NCBI GenBank assembly: GCA_903868035.1
Contig: CAIPTQ010000184.1
Location: 1-7,548, forward strand
Length of the DNA: 7,548 nucleotides
Reading direction: 5' to 3'
From: an uncultured Phycisphaerales bacterium
GTDB lineage: Bacteria > Planctomycetota > Phycisphaerae > WQYP01
Shown here: one piece after another, positions 1 to 4,935 of the stretch
How positions within the stretch are numbered: the first letter of the stretch is position 1
How the letters are laid out: each line of letters opens with the position of its first letter
Notes under the pieces: model-generated
Database searches by the model: none
What the model saw: only the letters and a program-made list of their open reading frames with translations
Told to the model about the DNA's origin: nothing
Program-made: the position numbers and the translations under genes

Positions 1-1127
1 AAATGGACGCCATGGCGAACACCGCTGCCCGCGGCGCCTCCCTCCAGGAAGAATTATCCCGCCAATGGGATTTGGTCGATGTCGCAAGTCGTTTGCACCG
101 CGCGGGTTACGTGCTTTTGGAATGGGTCACCGACGACGGCTATTTGCGCGAACCTTTGGAGACCATGGCGGAGCATTTGCCGGACGGGTTGACGGCCAAG
201 GATTTGGAGGAGGCGATTCCCATTTTGCAGGAGCGGCTGGAGCCGGTGGGGATTTGCGCGCGGTCGTTGCAGGAGTGTTTGCTGTTGCAGATCGATGCGC
301 TGGAGCGGGACCAGGGATTGGATTTGACGGTGCCGCGGGGGATTGTGGCTACATATCTGCATGATTTGGAAATGAACCGGTTGCCGCAGATTGCCCGCAA
401 GAGCGGATTCACCATCGAGCAGATCAACCAGGCGAAGGAATTTCTGCGGCACTTGAACGCGCGGCCGGGGACGCTGCTGGGGGAGTCGCGGGTGCCGACG
501 GTGGCGCCGGACGCGCTGGTGGAGCGGGACGAGGAGACGGGGGAGTACACGGCGCGGCTGACGGAGGAGTACGCCCCGCGGCTGTACATCAACGAGATCT
601 ACAAACGCATGGCCAAGACTAAATCCGTTGATGGCAAAACCCGCGAATTCATTGCGAATAACATACGAAACGCGCGCTGGCTGATCGAGTCGATCGAGCA
701 GCGGCGGAACACCCTGCTGCGGGTGCTGCGGGTGGTGGTCGAGGCGCAGAAGGAATTTCTGGAGCACGGGCCGCAGTTCATGAAGCCGCTGCCGATGATC
801 GGGGTGGCGGACCAGTTGGGGATACACGTGGGGACGGTGTCGCGGGCGGTGGCGGAGAAATACATTCAGACGCCGCGGGGGATTTTTCCGTTGCGGATGT
901 TTTTCACGGGGGGGACGGAGAACGCCGACGGGGAGGCGATGAGCTGGGATGCCGTGAAGGCCAAGCTGGGGGAGATCATTGAGCAGGAGGACAAGGCGAA
1001 TCCGCTGTCGGATGATGAGATTGTGGCGAAGTTGAAGGAGCAGGGGATCGTGCTGGCGCGGCGGACGGTGGCGAAGTACCGGAAGCTCGGCGGGATCGCG
1101 CCGGCGCGGCGGCGGCGGGAGTTTTGA
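1..1127 (+). CDS. rpoN: RNA polymerase sigma-54 factor (5'-truncated by window edge)
   Basis: Alternative sigma factor that directs core RNA polymerase to -24/-12 promoters and needs an AAA+ activator to open DNA. The reading frame is open to the window edge. About 374 residues are visible against roughly 450-500 for the family, so the missing part is the glutamine-rich activator-interaction region I and the start of the core-binding domain. The first in-frame ATG at base 3 is therefore unlikely to be the true start. Visible in order, in residues from that ATG: core-binding signature LEPVGICARSLQECLLLQI (79-97), the WLIESIEQRRNTLLRVL segment (226-242), the helix-turn-helix VADQLGIHVGTVSRAVAEKY (268-287) followed by QTPRGIFPLRMFF, and the C-terminal RpoN box ARRTVAKYRK (352-361; the family usually has ARRTVAKYRE), which reads the -24 element. 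The stop is TGA. Codons end mostly in G, except over about 596-685. Identification is essentially certain; the true start is outside the window. Confidence 0.97.
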   Translation, partial: MDAMANTAARGASLQEELSRQWDLVDVASRLHRAGYVLLEWVTDDGYLREPLETMAEHLPDGLTAKDLEEAIPILQERLEPVGICARSLQECLLLQIDALERDQGLDLTVPRGIVATYLHDLEMNRLPQIARKSGFTIEQINQAKEFLRHLNARPGTLLGESRVPTVAPDALVERDEETGEYTARLTEEYAPRLYINEIYKRMAKTKSVDGKTREFIANNIRNARWLIESIEQRRNTLLRVLRVVVEAQKEFLEHGPQFMKPLPMIGVADQLGIHVGTVSRAVAEKYIQTPRGIFPLRMFFTGGTENADGEAMSWDAVKAKLGEIIEQEDKANPLSDDEIVAKLKEQGIVLARRTVAKYRKLGGIAPARRRREF

Positions 1128-1163
1128 GGGTCGAGGGCGCGTTATTTTGCGAAAAAAAAAGGG

Positions 1164-1178
1164 GGATTATTCTTTGCA
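1164..1178 (+). promoter_or_regulatory. Weak sigma-54-type -24/-12 promoter candidate
   Basis: A GG dinucleotide (1164-1165) and a GC dinucleotide inside TTTGCA (1176-1177) are separated by exactly 10 bases, the spacing that sigma-54 promoters require. The -12 half (TTGCA) fits well. The -24 half lacks the usual CAC after GG. It sits just downstream of rpoN and about 240 bases before pcm. One match of this quality can easily be chance, and no upstream activator site is obvious. Confidence 0.15.
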
Positions 1179-1308
1179 TCTTTGACTATTTGGGGAATTA
1201 TGGGATGGATAGGGGTGAGGAGGAACGAGGGGCCACAATACCGGCGGTGTTGGAAACAGACGGGGTGGCGATGTAACACTTTGCCAGTTGTGACGTTATG
1301 CACTTGTG

Positions 1309-1346
1309 CAGTGGCCAGTGGCCAGTGGCCAGTAGTCAGTGGTCAG
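1309..1346. repeat. 7-bp tandem repeat, CAGTGGC-type, about 5.4 copies
   Basis: Consecutive heptamers read CAGTGGC, CAGTGGC, CAGTGGC, CAGTAGT, CAGTGGT and then CAG. The first three copies are identical and the last two diverge at two positions. The array lies between rpoN and pcm and ends 67 bases before the pcm start codon. Because the longest possible pcm frame would begin at a GTG inside this array (1339), the repeat also argues for the downstream start. Confidence 0.9.
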
Positions 1347-1413
1347 CGGAAAATGCCACACGCGGCGGTTTTGCGGGTATTATGGCGGTCATGGATATTT
1401 TCGGAGGAGTTTT

Positions 1414-2259
1414 GTGAAAGATTTGGCTTGCGGAGTGGTGCGAGTGACGAGGGTGCGTGCGGCGGCGGTGGCGTGTACCCTGGGGTTGGGGGCGGCGTTG
1501 TGGGCGGGTGCGCCGGGGGGGGCGCCTGCGCTGCCAGCGGCACCTGCGGGGACGGCTCCGGCGGCGGGCAAGCCGTGGGTGGCGCCGGTGTTTACGGAGC
1601 GGCAGAAGGAGCGGGATGCGATGGTGAAGTTGATCAAGGAATATTACGGGATGACGGATGCGGCGACGGTGGCGGCGTTGACGGGGGTGCCGCGGCATGA
1701 GTTTGTGCCGGAGAATTTGCAGGCGCAGGCGTATGACGATTCGCCGTTGCCGATACCCAACGGGCAGTTGATCTCGCAGCCGTGCATTGTGGGGCAGATG
1801 ACCGAGAAGCTGAAGCTGACGGCGAAGTCGAAGGTGCTGGAGATCGGGACGGGGTCGGGGTATCAGGCGGCGATTTTGACGGGGCTGACGACGCATGTGT
1901 ATACGATAGAGATCATCAAGCCGCTGGCGGCGGCGGCGGCGGCGCGGCTGACGCGGCTGGGGTATACGACGGTGCAGACGCGGATTGCGGACGGGTTCAA
2001 CGGGTGGCCGGAGGAGGCGCCGTTTGACGCGATCATCGTGACGTGCGCGGCGGGGCAGATACCGCCGCCGCTGCTGAAGCAGTTGGCGCCCGGGGGGGTG
2101 ATGATGATACCGGTGGGGCAGCCGTTCGCGATGCAGTCGCTGATGGAGGTGACGAAGGATGCGGAGGGGACGGTGCGGTCGAAGAACCTGGCGCCGGTGC
2201 GGTTTGTGCCGCTGTTGCAGGCGGACCCGAGCACGCAGGCGGCGACGGGGCCGAAGTAG
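1414..2259 (+). CDS. pcm: Protein-L-isoaspartate O-methyltransferase, probably exported
   Basis: SAM-dependent repair enzyme that methylates L-isoaspartyl residues in damaged proteins so they can revert to aspartate. GTG at 1414 was chosen because GGAGGAG (1403-1409 region) precedes it at good spacing; the longer frame from 1339 would begin inside a tandem repeat and has no such site. The product is 281 residues. Residues 1-15 are basic, 16-31 are hydrophobic (AAAVACTLGLGAALWA), then Ala/Pro/Gly-rich to about 52: a signal peptide plus linker, so a periplasmic or envelope location is inferred. The catalytic domain starts near 58. It has NGQLISQPCIVGQMTEKL (116-133) with the family's active-site serine in SQP, SAM-binding motif I VLEIGTGSGYQAAIL (141-155), FDAIIVTCA (204-212), and LAPGGVMMIPVG (224-235). 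The usual SQPY is SQPC here. Classical Pcm is cytosolic and about 210 residues, so the N-terminal extension is the odd feature. It converges with speA. Confidence 0.94.
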   Translation: MKDLACGVVRVTRVRAAAVACTLGLGAALWAGAPGGAPALPAAPAGTAPAAGKPWVAPVFTERQKERDAMVKLIKEYYGMTDAATVAALTGVPRHEFVPENLQAQAYDDSPLPIPNGQLISQPCIVGQMTEKLKLTAKSKVLEIGTGSGYQAAILTGLTTHVYTIEIIKPLAAAAAARLTRLGYTTVQTRIADGFNGWPEEAPFDAIIVTCAAGQIPPPLLKQLAPGGVMMIPVGQPFAMQSLMEVTKDAEGTVRSKNLAPVRFVPLLQADPSTQAATGPK

Positions 2260-2335
2260 GGCGAGGCGATCCGCGAAAAGGCAAGCCTGGGCGGTAGTCG
2301 ATTTGCGATGGAGGTGGTTTTTTGAGGGGGTGACG

Positions 2336-2351
2336 ACAGCCTAAAGGCTGT
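2336..2351. terminator. Compact hairpin between convergent pcm and speA
   Basis: ACAGCCT (2336-2342) and AGGCTGT (2345-2351) are perfect reverse complements around AA, giving a hairpin with a 6-bp stem and TAAA loop. It lies 8 bases past the speA stop and 76 bases past the pcm stop, so it could act as a bidirectional terminator. Neither side has a proper T-run, so Rho-independent function is uncertain. The sequence, with its trailing TACTACGAGC, resembles a short dispersed intergenic element that I believe I have seen in PVC-type genomes; that is recollection only. Confidence 0.5.
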
Positions 2352-2359
2352 ACTACGAG

Positions 2360-4303
2360 CTAAAACGCCGAGGGTTCTTCGAGATAAGTGTAGCCGCGCA
2401 TGCCCTCCTCGTAGTTGCGCATCAACTGGGTGCTTTCCTCAAGCGAAATCTTTTTCTCGCGGAGGGCGGTTTCGACTTGTTTGCGGAGCTTGGCGATGAG
2501 TTCGTCGGCGTTGAACTGGACGTAGCTGAGGACTTCGCGGACGGTGTCGCCGCGGACGACCTCCTCGATGGAGGGGGTGCCGTCGCCGGCGAGCTTGACG
2601 TGGACGGCGTTGGTGTCGCCGAGGAGGTTGTGGAGGTCGCCGAGGATTTCCTGGTAAGCGCCGACGAGGAAGGCGCCGAGGTAATATTCGCGGCCGTCGT
2701 AGGCGTGGAGTTCGAGGGTTTTCTTGACGTCGCGGAGGTCGATGAAGGAGTCGATTTTGCCGTCGGAGTCGCAGGTGATGTCGGCGAGGACGCCGCGGCG
2801 GGTGGGCTCCTCCTGGAGGCGGTGGATGGGCATGACGGGGAAGAGCTGCTTGATGGCCCAGGAGTCGGGCATGGACTGGAAGAGGGAGAAATTGCAGAAG
2901 TAGGTGTCGGAGAGCTGGGCTTCGAGCTGTTCGAAGTCGTCGCCGACGAAATCGGACTCCTTGAGGATTTTGAGGATTTTGCCGCAGACGCCCCAGAAGA
3001 GCTTTTCGGTGAGGGAGCGGAGTTCGAGGGAGAGGTAGCCGAGGTTGAAGAGGTTGAGGGCTTCGTCGCGCTGCTGGATGGCGTCGTGGTAGATTTCCTG
3101 GAAGTTTTTCTTGTTGACGTCGCGGCAGGAGTCGAAGAGGTCGCGGACAGGCTGGGGGATTTCCTCTCCAAGACCGGTGCCGCCAGGCAATTCCTTAGGG
3201 ATATCGAAGATGTCGAAGCCGCTGACGCCCAGGACGTTGAAGACGAGGACGCTGTGATAGGCGACCATGGCGCGGCCTGACTCGGAGATGATGTGGGGGT
3301 GCTTGACGCCGGCCTCGTCGCAGACGCTTTTGATGCGGAAGACGACGTCGGAGGCGTATTCCTGGAGGGAGTAGTTGATGGAGGATTCGAAATTGGTTTG
3401 GGAGCCGTCGTAGTCGATGCCCAAGCCGCCGCCGACGTCGAGGTATTCCATGCCGGCACCGGCGCGGGCGAGTTCGGCATAGATGCGGGCGGCCTCGTTG
3501 AGGGCGGTTTTGATCATGCGGATGTTGGTGATCTGGCTGCCGAGGTGGAAATGGAGCATCTTGAGGCAGTCCTGCATGTTGCGCTCCTTGAGGTATTCGA
3601 GCGCGCGGAGGACTTCGGCGACGAAGAGGCCGAATTTGCTGCGGACGCCGCCGGAGGATTCCCACTTGCCGGAGCCTTTGGTGGCGAGTTTGACGCGGAC
3701 GCCGATGGCGGGGCGGACGCCGTGCTTTTGGGCGTACTTGACGAGGAGTTCAAGCTCGGAGAATTTTTCGACGACGGGAATGACGCGTTTGCCGAGCTTT
3801 TGGGCGAGGATGACGGTTTCGATGAATTCGTCGTCCTTGAAGCCGTTGCAGATGATGGGGGCCTCGCCGTTGTTCATGAGGGCGAGGACGGCGAGGAGTT
3901 CGGGCTTGCTGCCGGCCTCGAGGCCGAAACCGTAGGGCTTGCCGAACTCGAGGATTTCCTCGACGACGTGGCGCTGCTGGTTGACCTTGAGGGGGTAGAC
4001 GCAGGTGTAGGCGCCGGTGTAGGCGTTTTCGGCGATGGCCTGGCGGAAGGCGTCGTGCATTTCGCCGACGCGGTGCTTGAGGATATCGGTGAAGCGGATG
4101 AGGACGGGGAGGTTGATGCCGCGGAGGATGAGTTCATCGACGAGTTTTTTGAGGTCGATGGCCTGGTCGGGGCGTTTATCGGGAAAGACGCTGACATGGC
4201 CGTCGGGATTGATGCCGAAGTAGCCCTTGCCCCAGTTGCGGATGTTGTAGACATCGGTGGAATCCTGGATGGTCCAGGTTTTGGAAGTGGGGCTGAGATC
4301 CAT
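2360..4303 (-). CDS. speA: Biosynthetic arginine decarboxylase (PLP-dependent)
   Basis: Converts arginine to agmatine and CO2, the first step of the agmatine route to putrescine and spermidine. The 647 residues match the family (E. coli SpeA is about 658). ATG at 4303 was chosen because the family-typical N-terminus WTIQDSTDVYNIRNWGKGYF (10-29) follows at once and a GAGG lies about 11 bases upstream. A longer frame to 4399 would add 32 Arg-rich residues without family resemblance. Alanine-racemase-like PLP barrel: YPLKVNQ with PLP lysine K106, GLEAGSKPEL (127-136), HFHLGSQI (251-258), YLDVGGGLGIDY (287-298) and ESGRA (341-345). A helical region follows, then the C-terminal beta domain with NFSLFQSMPDSWAI (471-484) and ITCDSDG (509-515), whose C511 reaches the partner's active site in related dimers. 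All key residues are present. Codons end almost uniformly in C. It is transcribed alone, away from a 629-bp gap. Confidence 0.97.
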   Translation of the reverse strand: MDLSPTSKTWTIQDSTDVYNIRNWGKGYFGINPDGHVSVFPDKRPDQAIDLKKLVDELILRGINLPVLIRFTDILKHRVGEMHDAFRQAIAENAYTGAYTCVYPLKVNQQRHVVEEILEFGKPYGFGLEAGSKPELLAVLALMNNGEAPIICNGFKDDEFIETVILAQKLGKRVIPVVEKFSELELLVKYAQKHGVRPAIGVRVKLATKGSGKWESSGGVRSKFGLFVAEVLRALEYLKERNMQDCLKMLHFHLGSQITNIRMIKTALNEAARIYAELARAGAGMEYLDVGGGLGIDYDGSQTNFESSINYSLQEYASDVVFRIKSVCDEAGVKHPHIISESGRAMVAYHSVLVFNVLGVSGFDIFDIPKELPGGTGLGEEIPQPVRDLFDSCRDVNKKNFQEIYHDAIQQRDEALNLFNLGYLSLELRSLTEKLFWGVCGKILKILKESDFVGDDFEQLEAQLSDTYFCNFSLFQSMPDSWAIKQLFPVMPIHRLQEEPTRRGVLADITCDSDGKIDSFIDLRDVKKTLELHAYDGREYYLGAFLVGAYQEILGDLHNLLGDTNAVHVKLAGDGTPSIEEVVRGDTVREVLSYVQFNADELIAKLRKQVETALREKKISLEESTQLMRNYEEGMRGYTYLEEPSAF

Positions 4304-4355
4304 TGTCGAACGCGCCTCGGATCGAAAAAGCACGCGGCACTCGCCACGCCAGCCG

Positions 4356-4368
4356 GCCGCAAGGCACC
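4356..4368. repeat. 13-bp direct repeat, copy 1 (GCCGCAAGGCACC)
   Basis: GCCGCAAGGCACC occurs here and again, identically, at 4586-4598. Each copy contains GCC-GCAA-GGC, which can form a 3-bp hairpin capped by a GNRA tetraloop when read on the plus strand. This copy falls in the speA 5' leader, about 55 bases before the start codon. Confidence 0.7.
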
Positions 4369-4478
4369 ATCTTACGCGATTCCGCCGCAAATGCAGCAAG
4401 TTTTTTTCACGTGATGGGAGAAAATTAACAATTGTGCGCGGCGTGCTTTCCGGGCCGCATGCTAGTCACGGGTGCGGC

Positions 4479-4484
4479 ATTGTA
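4479..4484 (-). promoter_or_regulatory. Candidate -10 element for speA
   Basis: On the minus strand this reads TACAAT, a five-of-six match to the sigma-70 -10 consensus, directly after an A6 run. The 17-bp-spaced -35 position reads CGGACG, a poor match. A start about 7 bases downstream would give a leader of roughly 170 nucleotides before the speA ATG. This is a motif match only. Confidence 0.25.
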
Positions 4485-4541
4485 TTTTTTGCGGGCCCGC
4501 GCGTCCGAGAACGACAATTATTTCAATATCGCCAGATTCTT

Positions 4542-4570
4542 TTGCCTCGTCCGCGCCTACATCGTACATC
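4542..4570 (+). promoter_or_regulatory. Weak plus-strand sigma-70 promoter candidate for the sRNA
   Basis: TTGCCT (4542-4547) and TACATC (4565-4570) are separated by 17 bases and match the -35 and -10 consensus at four and three positions. A start near 4577 would place the hairpin cluster and terminator within a transcript of roughly 180 nucleotides. The match is poor; the position is listed because it is the best-spaced pair I found upstream of the terminator. Confidence 0.15.
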
Positions 4571-4585
4571 TGTAGTGTCATCGAA

Positions 4586-4598
4586 GCCGCAAGGCACC
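4586..4598. repeat. 13-bp direct repeat, copy 2 (GCCGCAAGGCACC)
   Basis: Identical to 4356-4368, 230 bases away. This copy lies at the start of the hairpin cluster, 11 bases before the inverted repeat that begins at 4610. Both copies are in the same orientation. Confidence 0.7.
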
Positions 4599-4609
4599 CA
4601 CGATGATCC

Positions 4610-4758
4610 ACCTCATGTGTCCGCGTGTGCGGTCCCATGAGGTCACGCAAAGAAACCCGCCCCGCCGGGGAGGCCCATCAGGTCCGGCGCGGCAGTTACG
4701 ATCTGCCCTGGATCGGGGCTCGTCAGGATTGCCTCCCCTGGCGAGCCCATTTTTTTTT
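4610..4758 (+). ncRNA. Candidate structured small RNA with intrinsic terminator
   Basis: Not recognised as a known family. Four helices can be read directly. (a) ACCTCATG (4610-4617) pairs with CATGAGGT (4636-4643), enclosing CCGC-GTGT-GCGG (4621-4632). (b) GGCAG (4691-4695) pairs with CTGCC (4703-4707). (c) The terminator hairpin is 4716-4748. (d) GCCGGGGAGGC (4664-4674) pairs with GCCTCCCCTGGC (4731-4742) with one bulged T, a helix that competes with (c). The T9 run fixes transcription to the plus strand. No plus-strand gene lies downstream, because 4933-6285 is coded on the other strand, so a free-standing RNA fits better than a leader. The 5' end is uncertain and may lie upstream near 4577. 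TCAGGTCCGG at 4678-4687 recalls the SRP RNA core, but the GGAAGGA loop and following AGCAG are absent, so I do not call it SRP RNA. Transcription itself is inferred. Confidence 0.45.
4716..4758 (+). terminator. Strong Rho-independent terminator
   Basis: GGGCTCGTCAGG (4716-4727) pairs with CCTGGCGAGCCC (4737-4748) over 12 positions, eleven Watson-Crick and one G-U. The loop is 9 bases, then one A and nine T residues (4750-4758). This is a textbook plus-strand intrinsic terminator. In the minus direction the hairpin is followed by GC-rich sequence, so it should not terminate that way. Its 3' arm is shared with an alternative helix to 4664-4674. Confidence 0.85.
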
Positions 4759-4766
4759 GAAAAGTA

Positions 4767-4787
4767 TCAATGAACAATGAAAAATGA
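4767..4787. repeat. 7-bp tandem repeat, ACAATGA-type, 3 copies
   Basis: Consecutive heptamers read TCAATGA, ACAATGA and AAAATGA, beginning 8 bases after the terminator T-run. The last four bases of each unit are identical. It is short and could be chance alone, but it shares its 7-bp period with the array at 1309-1346. Confidence 0.55.
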
Positions 4788-4817
4788 ATCCCACGCCACA
4801 CAGGAGCGAGCGCGTAG

Positions 4818-4841
4818 GCCCAGGGATTGCAATCCCTGGGC
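4818..4841. repeat. 24-bp perfect palindrome
   Basis: The half-site GCCCAGGGATTG (4818-4829) is followed directly by its exact reverse complement CAATCCCTGGGC (4830-4841), centred on ATTGCAAT. It lies 91 bases beyond the phosphofructokinase stop. With no spacer it can form a cruciform, an RNA stem with a tight loop, or a dimeric protein site. There is no T-run on either side, so a simple intrinsic terminator is unlikely. I recall similar palindromes as dispersed intergenic repeats in PVC-type genomes, unverified here. Confidence 0.85.
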
Positions 4842-4867
4842 TTGAGGGGCGCGAGAATCCAATGGAA

Positions 4868-4935
4868 TGCGGATCATTTACCAAGTACGCTCCTTCCACT
4901 CGCTTACGCTACGGGTTCTGTTTGGCTGCGGATCA
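4868..4935. repeat. 9-bp direct repeats flanking a 50-bp segment at the pfk stop
   Basis: TGCGGATCA occurs at 4868-4876 and again at 4927-4935. The second copy contains the phosphofructokinase stop codon. Between them is the segment CTCGCTTACGCTACGG (4900-4915 region), which resembles a common intergenic repeat I associate with planctomycete genomes. Flanking direct repeats could be a target duplication from a small inserted element, but no terminal inverted repeats are visible. Confidence 0.35.

Larger units (their letters stand above)
1128..1413. other. Intergenic region rpoN-pcm
   Basis: This 286-base gap holds no convincing gene. It contains an A9 run followed by G5 at 1152-1165, a small inverted repeat TGCAC-TT-GTGCA at 1299-1310, and the 7-bp tandem array annotated separately. 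The far 3' end carries the pcm ribosome binding site. ORFs that cross it have no family resemblance, and one of them would have to start inside the tandem repeat. Confidence 0.6.
4304..4932. other. 629-bp intergenic region: speA leader, candidate sRNA, palindrome
   Basis: This is the only long gene-free stretch. From 4304 to about 4560 it is mixed in composition with AT-rich patches (4400-4440, 4476-4490, 4510-4530), and probably holds the speA promoter. From 4553 to 4758 it becomes rich in inverted repeats and ends in a strong plus-strand terminator. From 4767 to 4932 it carries a short tandem repeat, a 24-bp palindrome and direct repeats next to the phosphofructokinase stop codon. No ORF in it looks coding, and I see no tRNA, rRNA, tmRNA or RNase P hallmarks. 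Confidence 0.7.

Noticed and set aside
1182..1210. Sigma-70 promoter starting at TTGACT (1182-1187)
   Set aside because: No acceptable -10 box lies at 16-18 bases; the best nearby hexamers match two or three of six positions.
1339..1413. Longer pcm N-terminus from GTG at 1339
   Set aside because: This start is inside the heptamer tandem repeat and has no ribosome binding site, and the added residues would precede a normal signal peptide. GTG at 1414 has GGAGGAG at proper spacing.
4304..4399. Longer speA N-terminus from 4399
   Set aside because: The extra 32 residues are Arg-rich and unlike SpeA, and family similarity begins directly after the ATG at 4303.
3293..4414. 373-codon plus-strand open frame antisense to speA
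   Set aside because: Low-complexity acidic product with no recognisable domain. speA on the other strand is unambiguous and explains the open frame through base composition.
4491..4500. GCGGGCCCGC palindrome as a terminator
   Set aside because: The T-run lies before it on the plus strand, and on the minus strand it is followed by A residues, so neither direction gives a hairpin followed by U.
4678..4713. Possible SRP (4.5S) RNA core at TCAGGTCCGG
   Set aside because: The conserved GGAAGGA tetraloop segment and following AGCAG are missing, so the protein-binding loop cannot form as in known SRP RNAs. The resemblance is about 10 bases.
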